From NCBI RefSeq assembly GCF_000614545.1, contig NZ_BAKW01000003.1, positions 62,001-126,000 of the forward strand: DNA of 64,000 nucleotides. Reading direction: 5' to 3'. The translations under genes and the position numbers were made by a program. The stretch is from Asaia platycodi JCM 25414. Lineage in GTDB: Bacteria; Pseudomonadota; Alphaproteobacteria; Acetobacterales; Acetobacteraceae. The notes beneath the pieces were generated by a model that did not search any database, was not told the DNA's origin, and worked only from the letters and a program-made list of their open reading frames with translations. Shown here in pieces: positions 31,281-40,363 of the stretch. Position 1 is the first letter of the stretch. Each line of letters begins with the position of its first letter.

Positions 31281-31493
31281 ATGCTCCGAAACTCCCTGCC
31301 CATCCTCCTCGCGCTCTGCATCTGGGCATCGTCCTCAGCCTTGACGACACTTTCTGCACCAGAAACTTCTCAGCTTACGGACATGCTGGATCTTCTTGGA
31401 GAGGCGATTTTCATCGGCGGTCTACTCCTCATCTTCGCTCGCCTCGCTATTGGCATTGTGCGACCAAACCGCGAACGTCGCTCCTTGAACTGA
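31281..31493 (+). CDS. Small two-helix membrane protein, unknown
   Basis: 70 residues. Two hydrophobic stretches (LPILLALCIWASSSALTTL and AIFIGGLLLIFARLAIGIV) joined by a short acidic loop, then a basic tail VRPNRERRSLN that should lie in the cytosol. I start at ATG 31281; an in-frame TTG at 31245 is possible. It is downstream of an A+T-rich region with an inverted repeat, which suggests regulated expression. No family recognised. Confidence 0.5.
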   Translation: MLRNSLPILLALCIWASSSALTTLSAPETSQLTDMLDLLGEAIFIGGLLLIFARLAIGIVRPNRERRSLN

Positions 31494-31928
31494 TGGTGCA
31501 GCCGGCAGGCGATAGCCGGATCAAGCCGACCGCGCAGAGCGAGGACGATCGTGAGAGGCTTCTCCTCATACAGAAGCTCCGATACCGAACGACTCCAGTC
31601 CATCGCTCCTTTCTGCGCTTCACGATAAAAAAGAAGCAGGCGTGATACTGCGGGACTCCCCGACCACTCCACGGCTCTGACCCGATACCACTCAAGAAAA
31701 GCTGATCCGCAACCTTCGCCGGGCTTCTGCTATGCGTTGGGAGACAGAGTGTCGAAGGCGAGAGACCTTGATAGCGACGCGGGCTCGGATCTGCTTGTTC
31801 AGGCCAGCCCGTAGACGCCTCCTAGGCCTCTGACCGGTATGCTTTGCCCCACAAGGCCGGGTACAGATGATCATGCCGCGCTGACCTGGTTCTGGAGAGT
31901 CAACTCGAACCTGGAGACCTGTGCGCTC
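31494..31928. other. Gene-free stretch before the phosphotransacetylase-like gene
   Basis: A minus frame overlapping the previous gene (31370-31672) reads reasonably for 40 residues but is antisense to the membrane protein and has no clear start signal. I see nothing else here. Confidence 0.4.
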
Positions 31929-32920
31929 ATGCCCTCATCATCCATGACACCACTGCGCGCTGCTGAGAGCGACACGCTCGCCGAAATCTTCCCCGAACAG
32001 CATGCCCTGATGCGCGCCCTGGTCGCCAAAGCATCCCGGCTGGGGCCCGTTCCTTATGCTATCGTATGGCCCTGCAGCAGCCACGCACTTGGCGGCGCCG
32101 TAGAGGCCGCTCGTCATGGGATCATCGTACCGATACTTGTAGGCGACCGCGAAGAAATCGAACGAACCGCAGCAAAAGCCGGATTTGACATCAAAGAGCT
32201 GCGCATTGAGCATGCTGCGAGCCAGAAGGTGCCGTCAAGCATGCCATCACCCTTGTGCATGAGGGGGAGGCGCTCGGTCTGACCAAGGGAAGCCTGCACA
32301 CCGACACTTTCATGGCAGGCGTCATCAGGCAGGAAAGCGGGTTGCGCACTAAGCGACGCATGAGCCACGTCTTCTGCCTGGCCGTGCCAGACTATCCCGA
32401 TCTGCTGCTTGTCTCAGACGCGGCGATCAATATCGCACCGGATCTCATGACAAAACGCGACATCGTGCAGAACGCGATCGATTTGCATCACGCTCTCGGT
32501 CTCGGCACGCCGCGTGTTGCCCTGCTTTCCGCGGTTGAGACGATCAATACGAAAATTCAGGGAACGCTTGATGCTGCCAGCTTGTGCAAGATGGCCGACC
32601 GCAAGGAAATCACGGGAGGTGTGCTGGACGGCCCACTGGCCTTGGACGTTGCCGTCAGCCGCGAGTCGGCAGAAATAAAAGGGGTCGAGTCCCCGGTGGC
32701 AGGGCGCGCTCAGATCCTGATCGCCCCCGATCTCGAATCAGGCAATATTCTCGTCAAAACCCTCGCGTTCCTCGGCAAGGCTGCGACATCAGGCATTGTC
32801 ATGGGGGCAAAAGTGCCTGTTCTGCTGACCAGCCGTGCCGATGACGCTACGGCACGGCTCGCTTCGGCTGCTATCGGCGCTCTATACGCCCGTCATCTGG
32901 AACAGAATACCCGTGACTAG
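31929..32920 (+). CDS. Phosphate acetyl/butyryltransferase family enzyme, one frame break
   Basis: Transfers acyl groups between CoA and phosphate; 330 residues after repair, the size of the short Pta/Ptb type. Recognisable parts are PYAIVWPCSSHALGGAVEAA, IIVPILVGDREEI, KGSLHTDTFMAGVI, RTKRRMSHVFCLAVPDYPDL, VSDAAINIAPDL, LDGPLALDVAVS and APDLESGNILVKTLAFLGKA. The frame breaks near 32229, where AAGGG has lost one G; repair gives QKGAVKHAITLVHEGEAL. Start ATG 31929 or 31944. No acetate kinase follows; the next gene is on the other strand. Acetyl-CoA/acetyl-phosphate exchange is likely but butyryl specificity is not excluded. Confidence 0.85.
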
Positions 32921-32951
32921 CGTCCGAACACTCAGCCCAGCTGCGTGAGTT

Positions 32952-33278
32952 TCAATAAGCGGGGCATCTGTAAGGCGCCCCGCTTTCCGGTTTCAGAGGC
33001 GTTTGGCGAGCAGCCTCCTGCGGAAGGGCAAATCCGTGCCAGGCGGCGGCGCCCATTTCCATGACATTATGCGGCACATATTTCATCACCATCAGCTTTG
33101 AACCTTCTGGCGAAAGCTTGGCCAGGACATCGCGTAGATCCGAGATGATCAGATTTGACGAGACGATCCAGAAATTATCAATGTCATGAAAGACCTCACC
33201 GAAGCTTGCGAGTTTCTGCTCAACTGCCTCGTAAGACTCGCCCTCATTCTTTTCATAGACAACGAGATAGGTAGTCAT
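32952..33278 (-). CDS. Small ferredoxin-fold protein, Cas2/SinR-family-like, unknown role
   Basis: 108 residues. The N-terminal 70 residues have the beta-alpha-beta pattern of the small Cas2-like/SinR-family proteins: MTTYLVVYEKNEGESYEAVE, LASFGEVFHDIDNFWIVSSN, LRDVLAKLSPEGSKLMVMKY, followed by an AAWHGF motif. No cas genes or CRISPR repeats are nearby, so it is not part of an adaptation module. A ribosome-binding site (GGGGAATAGAGG) precedes ATG 33278. The resemblance is from pattern recognition only and the function is open. Confidence 0.5.
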   Translation of the reverse strand: MTTYLVVYEKNEGESYEAVEQKLASFGEVFHDIDNFWIVSSNLIISDLRDVLAKLSPEGSKLMVMKYVPHNVMEMGAAAWHGFALPQEAARQTPLKPESGAPYRCPAY

Positions 33279-33531
33279 GTGCCTCTATTCCCCAAACGAG
33301 ATCCGGCAAGATCGCTCACCGTAAACCGAACATTAACGCTCTGCGAGCTTGATCCTGATTATGCAGAAAAAACGATAAACATCTGTTCCTACATGATTTT
33401 TATCCAGTAATTTCGCTCTCTCATGTCGAGCGATACACTGATCAGCGTCAAATAATATGACAGTCTCGTGAATTAAATGCCATAGAGGTGCCGTGTTTGG
33501 CGTATCTATCTTCATTCAGGAGACAAGATAG

Positions 33532-33639
33532 ATGACGATATTCGAACTGCACTGGCACAGCTTCATAGCCCTTATGCACCGCTTTTTCTCTCAGAGATCT
33601 GCGCCTCCCCGGGGCATGACCGTACCTGGCCCCATATAA
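33532..33639 (+). CDS. Possible 35-residue small protein
   Basis: ATG 33532 follows AGGAGACAAGATAG, one of the best Shine-Dalgarno sequences in the window. The product begins MTIFELHWHSFIALMHRFFS, an amphipathic His- and Phe-rich helix, and ends in PGPI. Its last 49 bases overlap the 3' end of the convergent mscS-like gene. It may be a real small protein or a leader peptide; I cannot tell. Confidence 0.4.
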   Translation: MTIFELHWHSFIALMHRFFSQRSAPPRGMTVPGPI

Positions 33640-34799
33640 GAGCCAGGTGGTGGACGATCAATCGGAGGCGAGATGGCGTCAGCATTCGGCCAGGCCTCAT
33701 CGCCGGGACGCGTTGGCACGACTGCGAAACGCGACCTCGGCAGGGCTTCCGGACATTCGGCACGTATGCGCAGAATGATTTTCTCCCTGATATCGCAACG
33801 GAGATCCCAGCTCTGCAGCGCATTGCGCGCGCTGGCAATGATACGGATCTTCAGCGTGTGAGCATCGCAATCCGCCACCTGACAATCGAACACTTTTCCG
33901 TCCCAGAGCGGACATGTCTTGATGATTTCGCCCAGAAACCCGCGTATCGTCTCTATCGGCGCTTCATAATCCACGTAGAGAAACACGACGCCGATAATAG
34001 CCGCGGAGTTGTGGGTCCAGTTTTCGAAGCGATTTTCCAGAAAATACGAAATCGGCACGATGTGGCGGCGCCAATCCCACACGCGCAGCACGACATAGGT
34101 CGAGGTGATTTCCTCCACCCAGGCCCAGTCGCCATTGATGATGATCAGATCTTCCATTCTGATCGGCTGGGTGATGGCAATCTGCACCCCGGCCAGAAGA
34201 TTGGTCAGCAAGCCGCGGGCCGAGAGGCCGACAATCAGCGACGCCGCCCCAGCCGAAGCGAAGAGCGACACGCCATATTGCCGCACGGAATCGAACGTCA
34301 TGAGCGCTGCGGCGACAGTGACGATACCGACGAGGATTTCTATCAGACGTCGTAATACCCTGATCTGGGTCTGATGCGTCCTGATCATGATATCGTCTGA
34401 GTGATCGCGTGAGGTGATGCGCTGCAGATAGGCTTCGGTCATGATCCTGAAAGCCACGATCGCCGCATAACCGACCATCAGAATGCCGATAAACAGCAGC
34501 AGCTTCTGCAAGAGCTGCGTCGTCTCCCAGGTAAATCCCGAGGCTGCAGGCAGCGCCGAAAGAAGCACCGCCAGCACAACCATGACACGTACGGGCCGAC
34601 GCATGGCGAGAATGATCTTGCGCAGCACCGCATCTTCGCGGTTGCCGAAGATACGCAGGATGATCACTGAGATGAGCTTGCTGGCGTAGAACGATACGGT
34701 GGCCAGCACGACGAGCATGAGAATGGAGACGAGCTGCGCGGGTAGCCAGTCGAAGTAGGAACGCAGGGCGAAAAGGGAGCTGAGAAACTGCTGCTTCAA
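33591..34799 (-). CDS. MscS-family mechanosensitive channel
   Basis: 402-residue inner-membrane protein. Several N-terminal helices (LVSILMLVVLATVSFYASKL; LLLFIGILMVGYAAIVAF; EILVGIVTVAAALMTF), then the pore-lining helix and beta domain: VSLFASAGAASLIVGLSARG, LLTNLLAGVQIAITQPIRME, DLIIINGDWAWVEEITSTYV, VVLRVWDWRRHIVPISYFLE. The C-terminus is Pro-rich. MscS channels release solutes on hypo-osmotic shock, the counterpart of ProP uptake, although the larger size suggests one of the specialised members. Intact, single gene, upstream of tRNA-Met on the opposite strand. Confidence 0.9.
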   Translation of the reverse strand: MKQQFLSSLFALRSYFDWLPAQLVSILMLVVLATVSFYASKLISVIILRIFGNREDAVLRKIILAMRRPVRVMVVLAVLLSALPAASGFTWETTQLLQKLLLFIGILMVGYAAIVAFRIMTEAYLQRITSRDHSDDIMIRTHQTQIRVLRRLIEILVGIVTVAAALMTFDSVRQYGVSLFASAGAASLIVGLSARGLLTNLLAGVQIAITQPIRMEDLIIINGDWAWVEEITSTYVVLRVWDWRRHIVPISYFLENRFENWTHNSAAIIGVVFLYVDYEAPIETIRGFLGEIIKTCPLWDGKVFDCQVADCDAHTLKIRIIASARNALQSWDLRCDIREKIILRIRAECPEALPRSRFAVVPTRPGDEAWPNADAISPPIDRPPPGSYMGPGTVMPRGGADL

Positions 34800-34938
34800 A
34801 TCTAAGATCCAGATCCTTGAGAGGGATGAGGCCTTTCGGGCGTATCAAGCAACGCATCGTCTAACCCATTGGTGCACAATGCCACAGAGTGCCAGAGGCT
34901 CAAAAACATGATGCGCGCAAAAACCTCTCTGCAGAGTG

Positions 34939-34967
34939 TTGACACATCAGCCCAACCCTTTTAATTC
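34939..34967 (+). promoter_or_regulatory. Sigma-70 promoter of tRNA-Met
   Basis: Perfect -35 TTGACA at 34939-34944 and TAATTC at 34962-34967 with 17-base spacing, 19 bases before the tRNA. Confidence 0.65.
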
Positions 34968-34986
34968 CACGCCCACCGGTCGCGAT

Positions 34987-35061
34987 GGCGGCGTAGCTCA
35001 GCGGTAGAGCAGGGGAATCATAATCCCTTGGTCGGCGGTTCAAATCCGTCCGCCGCTACCA
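34987..35061 (+). tRNA. tRNA-Met (CAU), elongator type
   Basis: Acceptor GGCGGCG/CGCCGCT (G1-U72 wobble), D-arm AGCTCAGCGGTAGAGC, anticodon arm GGGGA-ATCATAA-TCCCT (CAT) and encoded CCA. A paired position 1-72 and the anticodon stem without three consecutive G-C pairs at its base speak against the initiator; a CAU tRNA-Ile (lysidine) is the other possibility. Confidence 0.85.
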
Positions 35062-35125
35062 TCCGACCGGCTCTTCTCCCCCTACCAAGATAGACAAGTT
35101 TCTTTCGTCTGCATAAAGAACGTTC

Positions 35126-35988
35126 ATGAGAGCGCCACTTGCAGCCGTGACGATGGTCTATAACGAGCCGGTCTTTTTGCCGGTCTGGCTGCGTCATTAT
35201 GCCCGTCTGGTCGGCCTGGAACGCTGCTATGTCATCGATCATGGTTCAGATGACGGCTCGACCGATGCCCTGCTCTGCAACCGTCTGCGCATCCCACGCT
35301 CGCCTCAGAACGATGCCCAGCGCACGCGTGCGATCAGCGCCCTCTGCGCCGGGCTTCTCGAATGGTATGAGACTGTCCTCTATTGCGACGTCGACGAAAT
35401 TCTGGTGGCGGACCCTGCCTGTTTTCAATCGCTTCAGGCACTGGCTGACGCCCGGGCAGCCCCCTGCCTGACGGCCACCGGGTTTGATGTGATCCATCAC
35501 GCCGAGCAGGAGCCCGACCTTGATTTCGACCGGCCCGTTTCCCTGCAACGCCGGTCGCTGCGCTTCTCTGCCGCCATGTGCAAGCCATGCCTGATCCGGA
35601 CGCCGTCACCTGGTCACCGGGCTTTCATAGCGTAAAGGAAGCGCTGCCGAACCCCGATCCGGCGCTCATGCTGTTCCATTTGCGCTATAGTGATCTGAAA
35701 GAGGGGCTGAAGCGGCTCGGCCGCACACGCAAGCAGGCGTGGTGCAGCAGACAGGCTGGTGCCCATCAACGCATGACCAACAAGGCTTGGCGTGACATGC
35801 TGGCCAGTATGGCCGGGCTGAGATCTGAAGAGGTAACGCTTCTTGTGGATGATCCCTCCCTGAAGCCTTGGCGCGAGCGCCTTGTCAGGGAGGGGCTGGA
35901 GCGGGCAGAAGGCTTCTACCCGATCGATCTGGGCCTGTCCGGCGACAGGCTCTGGCCCCTGCCAGAGCGGTTCAGGGGCCTTTTCTGA
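35126..35988 (+). CDS. Family 2-like glycosyltransferase, one frame break
   Basis: 287 residues after repair. GT-A type start LAAVTMVYNEPVFLPVWLRH, YVIDHGSDDGSTDAL, and a metal-binding DVDE in TVLYCDVDEILV. C-terminal half: AVTWSPGFHSVKEALPNPDP and LMLFHLRYSDLKEGLKRLG, typical of the small bacterial Glyco_tranf_2_4-like proteins that decorate surface polysaccharides. Near 35601 one G of CGGG is missing (IRDAVTW). The acceptor is unknown. It lies immediately after tRNA-Met with no partner genes. Confidence 0.8.
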
Positions 35989-36002
35989 AATCGGGTAGCA
36001 GC

Positions 36003-36409
36003 TTATTCAGCGGTCTCTTCGACATGCTCTTCGCTGTCGTTTTCAGCCCCCGCATCATCGCCCTGACGACGATCATCCGGATCCTGCTGGCTGCGCGCAC
36101 GCTGCTGATGGCGCTCTTGGCGCTCCATCTGGCTCTGCTGAGCGGCCTGCGTCATCGCATTCAGAATGCGGAAATAATGCTCGGCATGCTGAAAATAGGC
36201 TTCTGCAGGATACGATCGCCCGTGCCCGTGGCATCACGACCAAGCTGGAGATATTTCTCGAAAAGCTGCTGGGCGGTGCCGCGCACCCGCATGTCAGGGC
36301 CATTGCTATCGAAGACATGGTTGCGATTCAGAGGCGTCTGACCATTGGATTGACGCGATCCGCCACCGCTCGGGCGATGGTGACGGCTTCTCATACGTTT
36401 CATGTTCAT
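36003..36409 (-). CDS. DUF4167 protein, one frame break
   Basis: 135 residues after repair. Alphaproteobacterial family with a basic, Asn-rich start and conserved block: MKRMRSRHHRPSGGG, NHVFDSNGPDMRVRGTAQQL, FEKYLQLGRDATGTGDRI and AEAYFQHAEHYFRILNAMTQ, then a Gln/Arg-rich and finally acidic tail (NDSEEHVEETAE). One G is missing near 36211 (CTG-GCA read as CTG-CAG). The gene commonly follows prmC in alphaproteobacteria, as here. Its function is not established; the charged, low-complexity build would suit nucleic-acid binding. Confidence 0.8.
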
Positions 36410-36663
36410 GGATCCGCGTAGCACTTTCGTATTCGCAATCCCGATCCATCACTAGAGGAATCCAGGCGATTGCAGGGAATGAATGACCCTTGGTTTGTCT
36501 CATGACGGCCGGATTACAAGATCAGGCCAGTAATCCGCTCAGCTCAATCATCAAGATCATTGCGAGGGGCGGAAGACGCCTTGCCGTGTCGGTGAACATC
36601 ACCGCGACCCGAGCAAGCCGATCTAAGGAAACTAGCAAGGTTACGCCATTCTGCCAATGGTTT

Positions 36664-37544
36664 TCATGCGTCAGACTGCGCGCGAACGAAAGATCGCTCG
36701 AAACACAACGCCCGGACGATCCCACCGAGATCGGCTCTCGCTTCGACAAGCGTCAAGCCAGCCCTGTCTGCCAGCGCGGTTACATCTGTCTCCTGCCCCT
36801 GCCCTATCTCGAAAATCAGCAGTCCTTCCGGGGCAAGATGAGCCTGGGCCTGAGCGATAATAAGCCGGTAGGCATCAAGCCCGTCTTCTCCGGCAACAAG
36901 CGCACGCGCCGGTTCGTGGTCACGCACTTCCGGCATAAGCCCTGCGAGATCGCCCACACGAATATAGGGCGGGTTACTCACAATCACGTCGAATTGCCCG
37001 CTGAGTGCCGAAAACCAGTTCCCCGCAAGAAAACCGGCACGGGTGAAGAGCGCGTTGCGGCGAGCATTGGCAAGAGCAAGGGTGGCGGCGTCGGGCGAAA
37101 GATCGACACCAACGCCATACGCATGACGATATTCAGTCAGTGCCGCCAGAAGCAGACACCCCGTTCCCGTCCCGAGATCGAGAATTGAGCGCACACGCGC
37201 CTTGTCAGGTCGACGGCTCATCAAGGCCTCGATCAAGGTTTCACTATCACCGCGAGGGATGAGCGTGGCCGAAGAGACCGCAAGCGTCAGGTCCAGAAAC
37301 CGGCCTCGCCCTCGATCAGCGCCAGAGGTCGGCGTGCACAGCGCTGTGCGAGGCCTGCGGCGAGCCGTGACGCGGCCTCTTCTGGCAGCGCGTCGAGCGA
37401 GAGCAGTCGCGACGCCTCGCAGCCTATCGCCCAGCAGACGAGTCGACGCGCTTCCATACGAGGCGCCTCTATGCCTGATTTTTCCAAAGACGTTGCCGTC
37501 TCGATCAGCACATCCCTGAGGGCCCGTCGATTACCGCTCACCAC
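36664..37544 (-). CDS. prmC: Release-factor glutamine methyltransferase, one frame break
   Basis: Methylates the GGQ glutamine of RF1/RF2 using SAM; 293 residues after repair. N-terminal helical domain (PRMEARRLVCWAIGCEASRL), then LTLAVSSATLIPRGDSETLI, motif I SILDLGTGTGCLLLAAL and the catalytic NPPY in FDVIVSNPPYIRVGDLAGLM. One C of ACCC is missing near 37293, which gives a false stop after GFWT. Its target gene prfA is 0.5 kb upstream, but a plus-strand gene separates them, so prmC must have its own promoter. Confidence 0.93.
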
Positions 37545-37573
37545 TCTCTCCTGAAACGTCTTATAGAACAGGA

Positions 37574-38014
37574 ATGAGACAGATTCTCTTCCTGCTTGCT
37601 GCCATGAGCGGCATCAGCCCAGGCATTGCCCTTGCCGAAAGCTTCACTGTTACCGATGACCGTGCGCCGATCGAGGTGTCCGAAATATCGCGGCTCTATA
37701 TCGACGGAACACTCGCCGCTACCTTCCGACTCGATGACAAGACGCCGAGCCTGACCAGGAAAATCGAAATACCGCAGGGTCGCGTCAATCACAGCTACGC
37801 GCTGTGCGGCCAGATAACGGTAGTCAACGCCGAAGGTCGTGCCGAAACACATCAGGTAAGCAGTGAAGGCACCCTGACGCATCCTGAAGGGCATCATCTG
37901 GTGGCGCTCGGCGATGAAGGGTTCACCGATTTCTTCCTGCGCGATCCGACCGATTCCGGTGTCGCCAGACACCATCCGGGCCATGCGGAAATCTGCGCCT
38001 CTCCGGTGAGCTGA
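37574..38014 (+). CDS. Small secreted protein, unknown
   Basis: 146 residues with a clear signal peptide (MRQILFLLAAMSGISPGIALA), therefore periplasmic or exported. The mature part is beta-rich (VSEISRLYIDGTLAATFRLD, RKIEIPQGRVNHSYALCGQI) with two Cys that could pair. No family recognised. It is inserted on the opposite strand in the otherwise conserved prfA-prmC pair: convergent with prfA and divergent from prmC, 29 bases from its start. Confidence 0.65.
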   Translation: MRQILFLLAAMSGISPGIALAESFTVTDDRAPIEVSEISRLYIDGTLAATFRLDDKTPSLTRKIEIPQGRVNHSYALCGQITVVNAEGRAETHQVSSEGTLTHPEGHHLVALGDEGFTDFFLRDPTDSGVARHHPGHAEICASPVS

Positions 38015-38049
38015 GTTACCGGGCGGACCAACGCCAGGAAGAGCCTGTG

Positions 38050-39114
38050 TCAGCTCAGCCCCTCTGCCGCAAGGAGCGCTGTCTGCTCCTCCTGAGCCAG
38101 CGCATCGACGATCTCGTCGAATTCGCCAAGCATGACACGGTCGATCTTGTGCAGGGTCAGGTTGATACGATGATCGGTCACCCGCCCCTGCGGAAAATTA
38201 TAGGTGCGGATACGCTCGGAGCGGTCGCCCGTCCCGATCTGTGACTTGCGATCTGCGGCACGACTGGCATGGGCCTCTGCGCGCTGCCTCTCATAGAGAC
38301 GTGCGCGCAGGATTTTCATCGCCTTGGCCTTGTTCTTGTGCTGGCTTTTTTCTTCCTGCATTGCCACCACGATACCACTGGGCATGTGCACGATCCGCAC
38401 CGCGCTCTCCGTCTTGTTGACGTGCTGCCCACCCGCGCCCGAGGCACGATAGACATCGATACGCAGATCACTCTCGTCGATCGCGACATCCACCTCTTCC
38501 GCTTCGGGCAGAACGGCAACAGTCACCGTTGAGGTATGAATACGCCCCTGGCTCTCTGTTGCAGGCACACGCTGCACACGATGGACACCTGACTCATATT
38601 TGAGCCGAGCGAAAACAGACCGGCCAGAGATGGTCGCAACGCCCTCACGCAGCCCCGACAGATCGCTCTCGTCATATTCCATGATCTCGAAGCGCCAGCC
38701 ATGCAGATCGGAGAAGCGTTTATAGGCACCGAACATCTCGGCGGCGAAAAGCGCGGCCTCATCTCCCCCCGCGGCGGGGCGGATTTCGAGGATAGCGCTA
38801 CGCTCATCGGCCTCGTCGCGTGGCAGAAGCGCCAGTCGAACCTGCTGATGCAGCTCTTCAAGCCGCTCCTCGATCTCGTCGATCTCGCTCTGGGCCAGCT
38901 CGCGCATCTCCGGATCGTCGAGTAGGGCCAGAGCCTCATTGCGGGCTGTATCGGCACAACGATAGGCGAGAATGGACGAGACAACCGGCTCCAGCTCGGC
39001 AAATTCGCGCGAAGCCCGCACGAACTCATCACCCTGGATTTCACCGCTGGACATCAGCGCCTGCAATTCATCCGACCGGGCGACAATACGCTCCAGCCTG
39101 TCGTCGAGAGCCAC
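38050..39114 (-). CDS. prfA: Peptide chain release factor 1
   Basis: Recognises UAA/UAG and releases the peptide; 354 residues, intact. GGQ motif in [19 protein letters not shown] near residue 225, the PxT-type recognition region, and the C-terminal [20 protein letters not shown]. Starts 2 bases after the hisS stop (39114 versus 39117), so it is translated from the same message as hisS and ispG. Confidence 0.97.
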   Translation of the reverse strand: MALDDRLERIVARSDELQALMSSGEIQGDEFVRASREFAELEPVVSSILAYRCADTARNEALALLDDPEMRELAQSEIDEIEERLEELHQQVRLALLPRDEADERSAILEIRPAAGGDEAALFAAEMFGAYKRFSDLHGWRFEIMEYDESDLSGLREGVATISGRSVFARLKYESGVHRVQRVPATESQGRIHTSTVTVAVLPEAEEVDVAIDESDLRIDVYRASGAGGQHVNKTESAVRIVHMPSGIVVAMQEEKSQHKNKAKAMKILRARLYERQRAEAHASRAADRKSQIGTGDRSERIRTYNFPQGRVTDHRINLTLHKIDRVMLGEFDEIVDALAQEEQTALLAAEGLS

Positions 39115-39116
39115 GA

Positions 39117-40359
39117 TCAGACAGCTTTCAGGAAATGATCCGCCAGAGAATCGAGGGCAATTTCGATCTGCTCACGCTTGCCGAGATCGCGCACCGTCAC
39201 GGCGTCGCGTGCCAACTCGTCTTCGCCAACCAGAACCATATGAGCCGCGCCCGATTTGACCACGCGCTCCATACGCTTCTTGAGCGACGAGCGTGTTTCA
39301 AGCTCGGCAGCGAAACCGGCCTGACGCAGCGCCTGAACTGCCGTGATAGAGGCAGGCAGGGTGGACTCGCCCGTGGGCAGAACGGCGATAGGCCGCGCCT
39401 GCTCAGGAGCACCGTCTATCAGCAGAGCCAGACGCTCGATACCACCGGCCCAGCCAATGGCGGGGGTTGCCGGGCCGCCCATCTGGCCACAAGCCCTTCA
39501 TAGCGGCCACCAGCCAGAACCGTGCCCTGTGCACCAAGACGGTCGGTCACGAACTCGAAAGCTGTATGGCTGTAATAATCGAGACCGCGCACGATATGCG
39601 GATTCTCGACGAAGCCGACGCCGAACAGATCGAGCTTGCGACGCAGATCGTCCCAGAAATTCTGCGAAGCCTCGTTCAGATAGGCTCCAAACTTGGGAGC
39701 CTCGTCGAGCAATACCCGATCCTGCGCCGACTTACTGTCGAGAATACGCAATGGGTTGGCTTCAAGACGCGCACGGCTCTCTTCCGACAGCGCGTCGGCG
39801 TGAGACTGGAAATAGGCCACAAGCGCCTCGCGCCAGGCCTGACGGCTTTCCAGATCGCCAAGCGTATTGATCTCGAGCGTTACCGCCTCACCAAGACCCA
39901 GCGCCTCGAGAATGGCATGCGCCATAGCGATGGTTTCAGCATCCATCAGGCGTCCGTCGCACCCAGCAGCTCGGCGCCGATCTGATGGAACTGACGGAAG
40001 CGGCCCTTCTGCGGGCGCTCATAGCGGAACATCGGCCCGTTATAAAACACGCGTTGCGGCAGGGCCTGCGTCAGTCCATTCGTCACGAAAGCACGACAAA
40101 TTGCCGCGGTACCCTCGGGACGCAGGGTCAGGCTGTCGCCGCCACGATCTTCAAACGTGTACATTTCCTTCGTCACGACGTCGGAAGTGTCACCGAGCGT
40201 GCGCGAAAAAACACGGGTGTCCTCGAAGATCGGAGTCGACCACTCCTCGTAGCCGTAACGCCGCGTGACCTCACGCGCCGTGTCGACAACATGGGCATGA
40301 CGACGTGCGGTGTCGCCAATCAGATCATGCGTGCCACGAACCGGCTGAAGCTGGCTCAT
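39117..40359 (-). CDS. hisS: Histidyl-tRNA synthetase, two frame breaks
   Basis: Class II synthetase, 414 residues after repair. Motif 1 region [15 protein letters not shown] and [20 protein letters not shown], motif 2 [20 protein letters not shown], HisA motif [15 protein letters not shown], motif 3 [17 protein letters not shown], and the anticodon-binding domain ending [10 protein letters not shown]. Breaks: near 39948 (GCC-CTG read as GCC-TGA, false stop at GATDA) and near 39482 (GCC-CAG read as GCC-AGA before [10 protein letters not shown]). Both restore the family sequence with one C. It lies between ispG and prfA with tiny gaps. Confidence 0.95.
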
Positions 40360-40363
40360 ACGG

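Noticed and set aside
31370..31672. A minus-strand frame reading MDWSRSVSELLYEEKPL
   Set aside because: It is antisense to the better-supported small membrane protein and lacks a clear start signal.
32952..33278. A CRISPR adaptation module suggested by the Cas2-like protein
   Set aside because: No repeat-spacer array and no cas1 or effector gene anywhere in the window.
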